Source: CAZGUG01 sp964529035
Lineage (GTDB): Bacteria; Bacillota; Clostridia; Ch29
Reading direction: 5' to 3'
Assembly (NCBI GenBank): GCA_964529035.1
Contig: CAZGUG010000083.1
Location: forward strand, 1-5,404
DNA: 5,404 nucleotides
Shown one piece after another: positions 1-5,404 of the stretch (positions are counted from its first letter, which is position 1; each line of letters opens with the position of its first letter). The notes under the pieces are model-generated. The model searched no databases. It worked only from the letters and a program-made list of their open reading frames with translations, and had not been told where the DNA came from. Made by a program: the position numbers and the translations under genes.

Positions 1-538
1 CAAAATTGGGCCCCTTAAGCATGCCGTCCCGCCATATATCGGTAAATATAACCGTATTAACACCCATATCCTCCATCCGCTTCGCGAAAACAAGCGCATT
101 CATCCCGCTTGTTTCACGCCACCCCTCCACTGCCACCAAACCGTCGCGGGCGTCTATACCTATCACTATTCGGAAAGGATATGTTTTAACCGCACGCTCT
201 ACGAAATCTGCATCCTTAAGGGCGGCGGTACCCAGTATTACCCTGGAAATTCCAAGGTCAAGAAAATACTCTATTGTCTCCTTATCCCTTATGCCTCCAC
301 CCAGTTGCACAGGAATATCGACGCTTTTTAAAATATCCTTAACCGCTTCTATATTACGGGGCTTTCCATTGAACGCCCCGTTAAGGTCCACCACATGAAG
401 GCAGGCCGCGCCCAGCCTTTCCCATTTAACCGCCATCCGGGCCGGAATGTCGTCGTAAACTACCGCTTTGTTCATGTCCCCCTGTTTAAGCCTTACACAT
501 TTACCATCCTTTATGTCTATGGCAGGATATATATTCAT
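1..538 (-). CDS. hisA: HisA, ProFAR isomerase, N-terminal 179 codons (runs off left edge)
   Basis: Phosphoribosylformimino-5-aminoimidazole carboxamide ribotide isomerase, a cytoplasmic (beta/alpha)8-barrel enzyme that opens the ribose ring of ProFAR to give PRFAR, the substrate of HisF-HisH. I translated the minus strand by hand. The frame stays open from ATG at 538-536 to the window edge, giving 179 residues of a family that is usually about 240. It begins MNIYPAIDIKDGKCVRL with the catalytic Asp at residue 8. DLNGAFNGK (51-59), the phosphate-binding GGGIRD (80-85), GTAAL (103-107), the second catalytic Asp in IDARDG (Asp129) and TDIWRDGMLKGPN (166-178) follow in order. GGGAGG at 547-552 lies 8 nt before the ATG. 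The ATG overlaps the hisH stop as ATGA, so translation is probably coupled to hisH. Trp169 in the TDI-x-RDG motif is unusual. Identification is secure; only the C-terminal quarter is missing, through truncation by the window. Confidence 0.97.
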   Translation of the reverse strand, partial: MNIYPAIDIKDGKCVRLKQGDMNKAVVYDDIPARMAVKWERLGAACLHVVDLNGAFNGKPRNIEAVKDILKSVDIPVQLGGGIRDKETIEYFLDLGISRVILGTAALKDADFVERAVKTYPFRIVIGIDARDGLVAVEGWRETSGMNALVFAKRMEDMGVNTVIFTDIWRDGMLKGPNF

Positions 539-1140
539 AGAGCCAACCTCCCGAAGTTCCTGTAAATTATAAGACCCTCATCACCACTTTTTTCAGGATG
601 AAACTGCACCCCAAACACTTTATTCTTTGACACAACCGCCGGTATTTTCTCTCCATAGTCGCACACAGCGCATACTGTCCCTTCTTCAGCCCCGGCAGCG
701 TAATACGAGTGCACAAAATACATAAAGCTTCCACCGGGTATACCGCCAAGTATCGGACACCGGCGCAGTATATCAAGGCTGTTCCATCCCATATGGGGCA
801 CCTTCAGGGTGCCGGGAAGCCTTATTATCTCTCCCCGCAGTATTCCCAGTCCTTCTCTTTTTTCCACCTCGAAGCTTTTTTCAAATAAAAGCTGCATCCC
901 AAGGCATACTCCCAAAAGCGGTTTCCCTTTTTCCACGGTTTCATGTACTGCCTTTACAAGGCCCTTTTCCTCCAGGCTGTCCATAGCGTCCGGGAACGCC
1001 CCGACACCGGGCAGTATCACCCCGTCGGCGGACTTAACAATTTCGGCCCGGTCGGTGATTAACACATCAAGTCCCTGGGATGCGGCCGCCTTTTCTACGC
1101 TTCTTAAATTTCCCATACCATAATCTATTATAGCTATCAA
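535..1140 (-). CDS. hisH: HisH, glutamine amidotransferase subunit of imidazole glycerol phosphate synthase
   Basis: Class I glutamine amidotransferase (201 aa, normal length) that hydrolyses glutamine and passes ammonia to HisF, which makes imidazole glycerol phosphate and AICAR. It starts MIAIIDYGMGNLRSV. It has the oxyanion-strand PGVGAF (44-49), the nucleophile elbow GVCLGMQ with Cys79, VPHMGWN (114-120), FVHSYY (142-147) and VQFHPEKSG with the catalytic His181 and Glu183. The start is a TTG at 1140-1138. An in-frame TGA lies directly upstream (1143-1141) and no in-frame ATG or GTG is near. AGGGGG at 1148-1153 is 7 nt from the TTG. An ATG at 1144-1142 is out of frame and only 3 nt from that site. 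The gene follows hisB by 11 bp and its TGA overlaps the hisA ATG by 4 bp. Its partner HisF is not in the window. Confidence 0.97.
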   Translation of the reverse strand: MIAIIDYGMGNLRSVEKAAASQGLDVLITDRAEIVKSADGVILPGVGAFPDAMDSLEEKGLVKAVHETVEKGKPLLGVCLGMQLLFEKSFEVEKREGLGILRGEIIRLPGTLKVPHMGWNSLDILRRCPILGGIPGGSFMYFVHSYYAAGAEEGTVCAVCDYGEKIPAVVSKNKVFGVQFHPEKSGDEGLIIYRNFGRLAL

Positions 1141-1147
1141 TCATTAA

Positions 1148-1153
1148 CCCCCT
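1148..1153 (-). promoter_or_regulatory. Shine-Dalgarno site that fixes the TTG start of hisH
   Basis: AGGGGG on the minus strand, overlapping the hisB stop codon (TAG, 1154-1152). Its 7-nt spacing to TTG at 1140 is good, while the out-of-frame ATG at 1144 is only 3 nt away. This supports the TTG as the real start. Confidence 0.7.
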
Positions 1154-1736
1154 AAAGTACACCCTTTGTGGACAAGACTCCTTCAATTCTTTTGTCTGCA
1201 GAAGCGGCCCCGTCCAGGGCTCTGCCCAGGCCCTTGAATATGCTTTCTGCTATATGATGATTGTTCTTTCCGTGAAGCAGGCCGACATGCAGCGTGAGGG
1301 CCCCGTGCACCGAAAATGCCCTCAGGAATTCTTCAATTAATTCAAGGTCAAACTGCCCCACCCTTTCACCGGTGAACTCCACGTCATAATACAGGTAAGG
1401 TCTTCCACTAATGTCCACAACCACCATCGACAGGCTTTCGTCCATCGGGGTAAACACGGTGAAGTATCTTTTAATACCGCTTTTATCTCCCAGCGCTTTT
1501 AAAACAGCCTGTCCGAGGACAATACCGGTGTCTTCAACCAGGTGGTGAAAATCCACACCGGTATCCCCCTTTGCCCTGACCTTGATATCAAAAGCACCAT
1601 GCATGCACAAAAGTTCCAGCATGTGATCAAAAAAACCTATCCCGGTATCAACATCCGCCTTTCCGCTCCCGTCAAGGTTAAATTGTACCTGTATCTCGGT
1701 TTCCCTGGTTTTTCTTTCTACCTGTGCCCTTCTCAC
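1152..1736 (-). CDS. hisB: HisB, imidazoleglycerol-phosphate dehydratase (monofunctional)
   Basis: Metal-dependent dehydratase that converts imidazole glycerol phosphate to imidazole acetol phosphate, the HisC substrate. From the start chosen here it is 194 aa, the normal length for the single-domain enzyme; there is no fused histidinol-phosphatase domain. Visible motifs are the N-terminal RKTRETEIQV with NLDG, TGIGFFDHML (31-40), the family signature DFHHLVEDTGI (62-72) with its His-His and Glu metal ligands, SGRPYL (110-115), and the second signature HHIAESIFKGLGRAL (160-174) with its paired His and Glu164. I chose GTG at 1736-1734 rather than the in-frame GTG two codons upstream (1742-1740). 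AGGAGG (1744-1749) is 7 nt from the former but only 1 nt from the latter. The chosen start also makes a GTGA overlap with the hisC stop and gives an MRRAQVERKT start typical of the family. A separate histidinol-phosphatase must be encoded elsewhere. Confidence 0.96.
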   Translation of the reverse strand: MRRAQVERKTRETEIQVQFNLDGSGKADVDTGIGFFDHMLELLCMHGAFDIKVRAKGDTGVDFHHLVEDTGIVLGQAVLKALGDKSGIKRYFTVFTPMDESLSMVVVDISGRPYLYYDVEFTGERVGQFDLELIEEFLRAFSVHGALTLHVGLLHGKNNHHIAESIFKGLGRALDGAASADKRIEGVLSTKGVL

Positions 1737-1967
1737 CGGCACACCTCCTCAAGGGATTTTTTGAGTTCTTCGATAAATATGTCGTTCTGCCCGGGAGGAC
1801 ATACGGTAACCCTGATATAATCCTTAAGGAATTCTCCCGGGAATTTCCTTGTAAGTATGCCCTTTTCAAACAGGCTGTCCCACACGCTTTGGGCCTTTTC
1901 CATCCTTATCAGGACAAAATTTGTCTGGCTGGGGAATACGGTAATTCCTTCTATGAGGTTTAGCTTA
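1733..1967 (-). CDS. hisC: HisC, histidinol-phosphate aminotransferase, C-terminal 77 residues (5' part lost in N run)
   Basis: PLP-dependent class I/II aminotransferase that converts imidazole acetol phosphate and glutamate to histidinol phosphate. Only the C-terminal small domain is present: 77 residues from KLNLIEGITVFPSQTNFVLI to the TGA at 1735-1733. The family-typical VFPSQTNFVLIRM and FEKGILTRKF segments are clear. The IRVTV segment carries the Arg that in HisC enzymes contacts the substrate phosphate. After it, where HisC proteins usually read GT or GS followed by EEN, this protein has CPPGQND, a mild oddity. The N-terminal part with the PLP-binding Lys is not in the sequence. The family length is about 350-370 aa, so roughly 280 codons are missing, far more than the 100 N allow. 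The stop overlaps the hisB GTG (GTGA). The family call rests on this tail plus its place between hisD and hisB, so it is firm though partial. Confidence 0.9.
1744..1749 (-). promoter_or_regulatory. Shine-Dalgarno site that decides the hisB start
   Basis: AGGAGG on the minus strand inside the end of hisC. It lies 7 nt before GTG at 1736 and 1 nt before GTG at 1742, so it supports the downstream GTG. Because it is inside hisC, ribosomes finishing hisC can restart on hisB. Confidence 0.75.
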
Positions 1968-2067
1968 NNNNNNNNNNNNNNNNNNNNNNNNNNNNNNNNN
2001 NNNNNNNNNNNNNNNNNNNNNNNNNNNNNNNNNNNNNNNNNNNNNNNNNNNNNNNNNNNNNNNNNNN
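1968..2067. other. Assembly gap: exactly 100 N, real length probably about 0.85 kb
   Basis: One hundred N replace the junction of hisD and hisC. A run of exactly 100 is the usual placeholder for a gap of unknown size. The left flank enters HisC about 77 residues from its C-terminus and the right flank ends HisD within a few residues of its expected end. The missing DNA should therefore hold the last codons and stop of hisD, the hisC start and about 280 hisC codons. Apparent reading frames crossing the N run have no meaning. Confidence 0.95.
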
Positions 2068-3345
2068 GCACCTCACATGTATTGCCGAGCCGTGGGCTGA
2101 CAGCCCTTCCACTTCGGCCAGTTTAGTTATGTCTTCTGCCGCGTCATTTAGCGCGGCATAAGAATAGTATATCAAATTTGTCTTCTTCATGAAATGTTCC
2201 ACCCCAAGGGGTGAGGAAAACCTCGCTGTGCCGCCGGTGGGAAGTACATGGTTTGGTCCGGCAAGATAATCCCCGAGTGGTTCGGGGGAATAGTCCCCGA
2301 TAAAAACCGCTCCCGCATGACGTATGCCGCCCAAAAGCCCGATTGGCTCCCTTACCATCAGTTCAAGGTGTTCAGGGGCAATGATGTTTGCCACGGCGCA
2401 CGCTTCCCTGGTATTCTTTACCAGTATCAAAGCCCCGTAATCTTCAATCGACCGGCGTGCTGTTTCTTTCCTGGGCAGCCTTTCAAGCTGCTTTTCTATC
2501 TCGTATTCCACCTTTTTCATCAATTCTTCACTGTCGGTTACAAGGATGGAGCATGCCATTTCGTCGTGCTCCGCCTGGGACAGCATGTCGGCGGCAGCAA
2601 AGACAGGATTGGCATACCTGTCCGCTATTACAAGCACTTCGCTGGGACCGGCTATCATGTCAACGCCAACATCCCCGAAAACCAGCCTTTTGGCCATGGC
2701 TACATACACATTGCCCGGACCCACTATCTTGTCAACCGCCGGTATGCTTTCTGTACCATAAGCAAGGGCGGCGACTGCCTGGGCACCCCCTACCCCGTAT
2801 ATTTCACTGACGCCGGCTTCCGCTGCCGCAACCAATATCTCGGCCTTTATACCTTCATTACCGGGAGGTGTGACCATTACTATTTTTTTTACCCCCGCCA
2901 CCTTTGCCGGAACTGTATTCATCAAAACAGATGACGGGTAGCAGGCCGTCCCCCCCGGAACATATACGCCTGCACTGTCAACGGGGTTTAGCATCTGGCC
3001 CAACACCATCCCGTCATTTCTGTCAAACCAAGATCTTTCCTTCTGCATGGTGTGGAACTTGTAAATATTGTCCAGTGCTTTTCGCAGGGCCCTTAAAAAA
3101 TCACCATCCACCTCTTTGTAGGCTTCACTTAACTGCGCATCTGTCACCCTCAGCTGGTCGGCTGTAAGCCTTATACCGTCATACAGGTCTGTAAACTCGA
3201 TCACCGCCCTGTCCCCGTCACTGCGCACCTGGTCTATGATTTGCCGTACCCTTTCAAGAGTGTTCCCGGAAATTACGCGGGTTCTTTTTTTGATTAGTTC
3301 ACTGAGAGCCTCATAATTGTTACTGTCGATACGTATTATTCTCAT
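2068..3345 (-). CDS. hisD: HisD, histidinol dehydrogenase (426 codons; stop codon lost in N run)
   Basis: Zinc- and NAD-dependent enzyme that carries out the last two steps of the pathway, histidinol to histidinal to histidine. The 426 visible residues nearly equal the family length of about 430. Motifs in order: VYVPGGTACYPSSVLMN (127-143), GVGGAQAVAALAYGT (184-198), VGPGNVYVA (208-216) leading into the NAD-side IAGPSEVLVIAD (231-242), and SQAEHDE (256-262). The four zinc ligands seen by homology are Gln257, His260, Asp359 (in EPLGDYLAG) and His418 (in GLSAHGSAI). The catalytic Glu325-His326 pair lies in APEHLEL. All key residues are therefore present; only the final codons and the stop are lost in the N run. 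The start is ATG at 3345-3343, 3 bp after the hisG stop. GGGAAGGG lies inside the hisG end at a rather long spacing of about 11 nt, so expression may rely on coupling to hisG. Confidence 0.97.
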
Positions 3346-3348
3346 ATC

Positions 3349-3990
3349 TTACACAGCCCTTCCCAGTGTCTGCCTCAGCGCCTTTATAACACGGGTTATT
3401 CTTTCATTTTCCATCTTGAGGCTCACCTTGTTAACCACCAGCCGGGCGCTTACAGGACATATTTCATCCAGTATTACAAGACCGTTTTCTTTAAGCGTAC
3501 GACCGGTTTCCACCAGGTCCACAATCAAATGGGACAGGCCCACAATCGGTGCCAGTTCCACCGACCCGTCCAGTTCCACCACCCGGATGCTCTGCCTTAT
3601 ACCGCTGAAATATCTCTGTGCCGTTACCGGATATTTTGTGGCCACAACCTTGACCGCCCTGTCTAAATGCTCCCGGGATTCCCTTTTGCCGGCCACCACC
3701 ATCCTGCACTTACCTATCCCCAGATCCAACACTTCATACAGGTCGGGCTGCTGCTCAAGCAGTGTGTCCTTGCCCACAATTCCCATGTCTACGGCGCCCT
3801 GTTCCACGTATTTGGCCACATCCCTGGGTTTTACAAGTATAAACTCCACCATGCTGGCCGGGTCCCGTAAAATAAGCTTTCTTGTCTCTTCCCTCATGGA
3901 GCTGCAGTCTATACCAATGCTTTCAAAAAGCCCGAAGGCCTGCAATGCTATCCTGCCCTTTGCAAGGGCTATTTTTAGATATCTGTCCAT
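3349..3990 (-). CDS. hisG: HisG, ATP phosphoribosyltransferase catalytic subunit, short form
   Basis: Catalyses the first, committed step, PRPP + ATP to N1-(5-phosphoribosyl)-ATP. It is 213 aa, the short form that has two periplasmic-binding-like lobes and lacks the C-terminal ACT-like histidine-sensing domain of the long (about 300 aa) enzyme, so it depends on HisZ. Visible features are IALAKGR (7-13), the lobe-crossing VEFILVKPRDVAKYVEQGAVDMGIVGKD (48-75 region), the PRPP-binding loop DLVETGRTLKENGL (148-161) and the conserved C-terminal RLVVNKVSLK. The start is ATG at 3990-3988, with AGGAGG (3998-4003) 7 nt upstream overlapping the hisZ TAG. The 11-bp gap to hisZ fits co-translation of the two subunits, which in studied cases form a hetero-octamer that histidine inhibits. 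Confidence 0.98.
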   Translation of the reverse strand: MDRYLKIALAKGRIALQAFGLFESIGIDCSSMREETRKLILRDPASMVEFILVKPRDVAKYVEQGAVDMGIVGKDTLLEQQPDLYEVLDLGIGKCRMVVAGKRESREHLDRAVKVVATKYPVTAQRYFSGIRQSIRVVELDGSVELAPIVGLSHLIVDLVETGRTLKENGLVILDEICPVSARLVVNKVSLKMENERITRVIKALRQTLGRAV

Positions 3991-4001
3991 GACTTATCCT
4001 C

Positions 4002-5294
4002 CTAATGCCAGCCTAAAACGCACTCGCTGCGGTCGCATGAAATACCGGCAACAATACCGGGTATGCTTGTTATTATATGTTTTCCGGTTCGTACATCCGT
4101 AACCTTAAGCCTGCTTCCTTCACCAAGCGTAACGATATTATTGACTCCTTGTTTTACTGCGTAGTCCTTCATTTCTTCGATACCCGATGATGTAACACAA
4201 AGCTCAATATACAGTCCGGCCGCCCTTAGCTTCTGAGCAGTATTTATCGCTTTTTTCCTGTCCGCCCCGCCGCACTTCAGGATATACCTCTTCTTCTCAT
4301 CCGTCTGCTGCCGGTTCTGTTTATAAAGTGCCTGCACCACCCTGTTCACGTTGATGGCAAACCCCGTGGCCGGTGCACCTTCACCGAATTCCAGCTGCAA
4401 ACGATCGTACCTGCCGCCGCTACATATGATAAATCCAAGGTCCCTTGTAAAACCCTTGAATATTATTCCGGTATAATACGGCAGTTCCTTAACCATACCA
4501 AGGTCTACGGATACGTATTTGTCATACCCGTATTCACCCGTTATCCGGTATACCTTTTCTATATCATCCAAGGCCCTTAGCGCACCCTCGTCTAGCGGAA
4601 ACTCCCTTGCTTGTTTCAACACCTTTCCCACTTCGCCGTATAGGACCGGAACCGACAGTAACAGGTCCTTAAGTCTGCCGTTAACATTTTTCCGGTCAAG
4701 AAATTCCTCTATGGCCACCAGATTTTTATGTTTTATGAAATGGCGTATCCTGTTCTTGTCGGCACCCGGTATATTAATCTGGTCAATGATACTTTCAAAG
4801 AACTCCACCTGGCCTATGTCTATTATAAAATCTTCAATTCCTGCCGTTTTAAGCGCCTGCACCGCCATTGAAATACATTCACCGTCGGCTTCAGCTCCCG
4901 CATCACCTATGATTTCCGCTCCGCCCTGGGTGAACTCCCTTTGACCCGGGGACCTTATTTCCCTGAACACGTCGGATATGTAGAAAAGTTTCAAGGGTTT
5001 TGGCTGGTCCTTCATATTGGTGGCAGTCATTCTGGCAATAGGAATTGTAACGTCGGGCCGTATCACCAGTATCCTTCCCTTTGAATCCGTCAGTTTAAAC
5101 ATTTCCTCCTGCTCCAATACGTTTTGACCGGTACAAAACACATCCAGGTATTCAAAGGTAGGTGTGCTTACCTCTTTTAAACCGTAACCGAGAAACACGT
5201 CCCTTATTGCCGATTCTACCGCCCTTTTGGCCGCACATTCATCGGTTAGTATATCTCCCAGCCCTTCCGGTACCTGCAATTTGTACTCCCCCAT
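4002..5294 (-). CDS. hisZ: HisZ, ATP phosphoribosyltransferase regulatory subunit (HisRS paralogue)
   Basis: Regulatory subunit without its own catalytic activity. It pairs with short HisG, is needed for HisG activity and carries the histidine-sensing site. It is 430 aa and shows a class II synthetase-like core: PEGLGDIL (9-16), STPTFEYLDVF (43-53), RPDVTIPIARM (79-89), a motif-2-like YISDVFREIRSPGQREFTQGG (105-125) and a motif-3-like SGGRYDRL (282-289). A C-terminal alpha/beta domain (about 337-415) resembles a HisRS anticodon-binding domain. Where true HisRS has the catalytic LVRGLDYY motif, this protein has MVKELPYY (257-264) and lacks the Arg. That, the operon context and the short HisG argue for HisZ over a tRNA synthetase. 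It is the first gene of the operon. The start is ATG at 5294-5292, with AAGGAGGG (5301-5308) 6 nt upstream. Confidence 0.95.
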   Translation of the reverse strand: MGEYKLQVPEGLGDILTDECAAKRAVESAIRDVFLGYGLKEVSTPTFEYLDVFCTGQNVLEQEEMFKLTDSKGRILVIRPDVTIPIARMTATNMKDQPKPLKLFYISDVFREIRSPGQREFTQGGAEIIGDAGAEADGECISMAVQALKTAGIEDFIIDIGQVEFFESIIDQINIPGADKNRIRHFIKHKNLVAIEEFLDRKNVNGRLKDLLLSVPVLYGEVGKVLKQAREFPLDEGALRALDDIEKVYRITGEYGYDKYVSVDLGMVKELPYYTGIIFKGFTRDLGFIICSGGRYDRLQLEFGEGAPATGFAINVNRVVQALYKQNRQQTDEKKRYILKCGGADRKKAINTAQKLRAAGLYIELCVTSSGIEEMKDYAVKQGVNNIVTLGEGSRLKVTDVRTGKHIITSIPGIVAGISCDRSECVLGWH

Positions 5295-5300
5295 ACATGA

Positions 5301-5308
5301 CCCTCCTT
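5301..5308 (-). promoter_or_regulatory. Strong Shine-Dalgarno site of hisZ, abutting the leader hairpin
   Basis: AAGGAGGG on the minus strand, 6 nt before the hisZ ATG at 5294. A second ATG at 5298-5296 is out of frame and only 2 nt from this site, so it is unlikely to be used. The last base of the upstream inverted repeat (5309) touches this site. Confidence 0.85.
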
Positions 5309-5345
5309 CATTACTTTAACTCGCTAAATCGTTAGCGTAGTAATG
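5309..5345 (-). promoter_or_regulatory. Nested inverted repeat in the hisZ leader, candidate operator or hairpin
   Basis: Inner perfect arms CGCTAA and TTAGCG (5332-5337 and 5322-5327, minus-strand order) flank a 4-base centre (CGAT). Outer perfect 7-bp arms CATTACT and AGTAATG (5339-5345 and 5309-5315) enclose it, with 1 unpaired base on one side and 6 on the other. It would cover about +8 to +44 of the transcript. CTAA-N4-TTAG has the same half-site spacing as the E. coli trp operator (CTAG-N4-CTAG), so a TrpR-family (YerC/HisR-like) repressor is one possible reader. That link is inference. As RNA it would fold just before the Shine-Dalgarno site. Confidence 0.65.
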
Positions 5346-5358
5346 CAATAATGTGTTG

Positions 5359-5387
5359 ATTATACAACGGCCGCCGGGCTTTGTCAA
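5359..5387 (-). promoter_or_regulatory. Sigma-A promoter of the his operon with exact consensus boxes
   Basis: On the minus strand, TTGACA (5387-5382) and TATAAT (5364-5359) are separated by 17 bp, the ideal housekeeping spacing. There is no extended -10 TG. The spacer is GC-rich (13 of 17). The predicted start of transcription is about A5352, giving a leader of about 58 nt before hisZ. The leader is too short for a T-box or a His-codon leader peptide, so control is more likely by a DNA-binding repressor at the adjoining inverted repeat. Confidence 0.88.
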
Positions 5388-5404
5388 TACCAATATCGGG
5401 CAAT

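Noticed and set aside
6..398. 130-codon plus-strand open frame at the left edge
   Set aside because: The opposite strand encodes continuous HisA with all its motifs; the plus-strand product is a low-complexity shadow.
1857..2126. Plus-strand open frame crossing the N run
   Set aside because: It is built across unknown bases and opposes hisC and hisD, so it has no meaning.
2200..2213. Palindrome CACCCC-AA-GGGGTG in hisD
   Set aside because: It falls on the conserved SPLGV segment of HisD, whose codons (CCC CTT GGG GTG) produce it. The 2-base centre also makes a poor hairpin loop.
2248..2934. 228-codon plus-strand open frame opposite hisD
   Set aside because: It is antisense to the best conserved part of HisD, and the product shows no family motif. 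It results from codon bias in hisD.
3317..4102. 261-codon plus-strand open frame opposite hisG
   Set aside because: It lies wholly antisense to hisG and its junctions, its translation is Ser/Thr/Leu-rich without any recognisable domain, and hisG is a clear conserved protein. It is a shadow frame.
4002..5294. Histidyl-tRNA synthetase as an alternative call for hisZ
   Set aside because: The HisRS catalytic LVRGLDYY motif is replaced by MVKELPYY without the Arg, and the gene sits directly before a short hisG that needs HisZ.
5296..5298. ATG just upstream of the hisZ start as an alternative start
   Set aside because: It is out of frame with HisZ, opens only a short frame of about 19 codons and is 2 nt from the Shine-Dalgarno site.
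5385..5396. Near-tandem hexamers CAATAC CAATAT upstream of the promoter
   Set aside because: Only two imperfect copies, overlapping the -35 box; not enough to call a repeat or a binding site.
1..5404. Search for mobile elements, CRISPR arrays, tRNA/rRNA genes and defence genes
   Set aside because: None seen. The whole window is accounted for by his genes, the N run and a 110-bp control region.

Overview
This window is one continuous minus-strand stretch of a bacterial histidine biosynthesis operon. Transcription runs from the right edge to the left edge, in the order hisZ, hisG, hisD, hisC, hisB, hisH, hisA. hisA runs off the left edge, so the usual last genes (hisF and hisI/hisE) would be expected beyond it but are not seen. 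The short HisG (213 aa) with a separate HisZ, the single-function HisB, the strong Shine-Dalgarno sites, the GTG and TTG starts and the AGG/AGA/ATA codons fit a Firmicutes genome, most likely Clostridia with a medium GC content. I cannot name a genus from this sequence.

Layout by position: 5295-5404 is the control region. It holds a minus-strand promoter with exact TTGACA and TATAAT boxes 17 bp apart, then a nested inverted repeat in the first transcribed bases, directly against the hisZ ribosome-binding site. hisZ lies at 4002-5294, hisG at 3349-3990 and hisD at 2068-3345. A run of exactly 100 N lies at 1968-2067, followed by the 3' end of hisC (1733-1967), hisB (1152-1736), hisH (535-1140) and the 5' part of hisA (1-538). 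Spacing is tight throughout: 11 bp, 3 bp, gap, 4-bp GTGA overlap, 11 bp, 4-bp ATGA overlap. No internal promoter or terminator was seen.

How the genes work together: HisG with HisZ joins PRPP and ATP in the first, committed step. HisA isomerises the ProFAR intermediate. HisH supplies ammonia to HisF (outside the window) to make imidazole glycerol phosphate. HisB dehydrates that, HisC transaminates the product, and HisD oxidises histidinol to histidine.

The protein content is ordinary, and I found no new system. The points worth a second look are the promoter/palindrome control region, which looks like a repressor operator rather than a T-box leader; the N run, which by protein length must stand for much more than 100 bp; and two start-codon choices (hisB and hisH) that are easily annotated wrongly.
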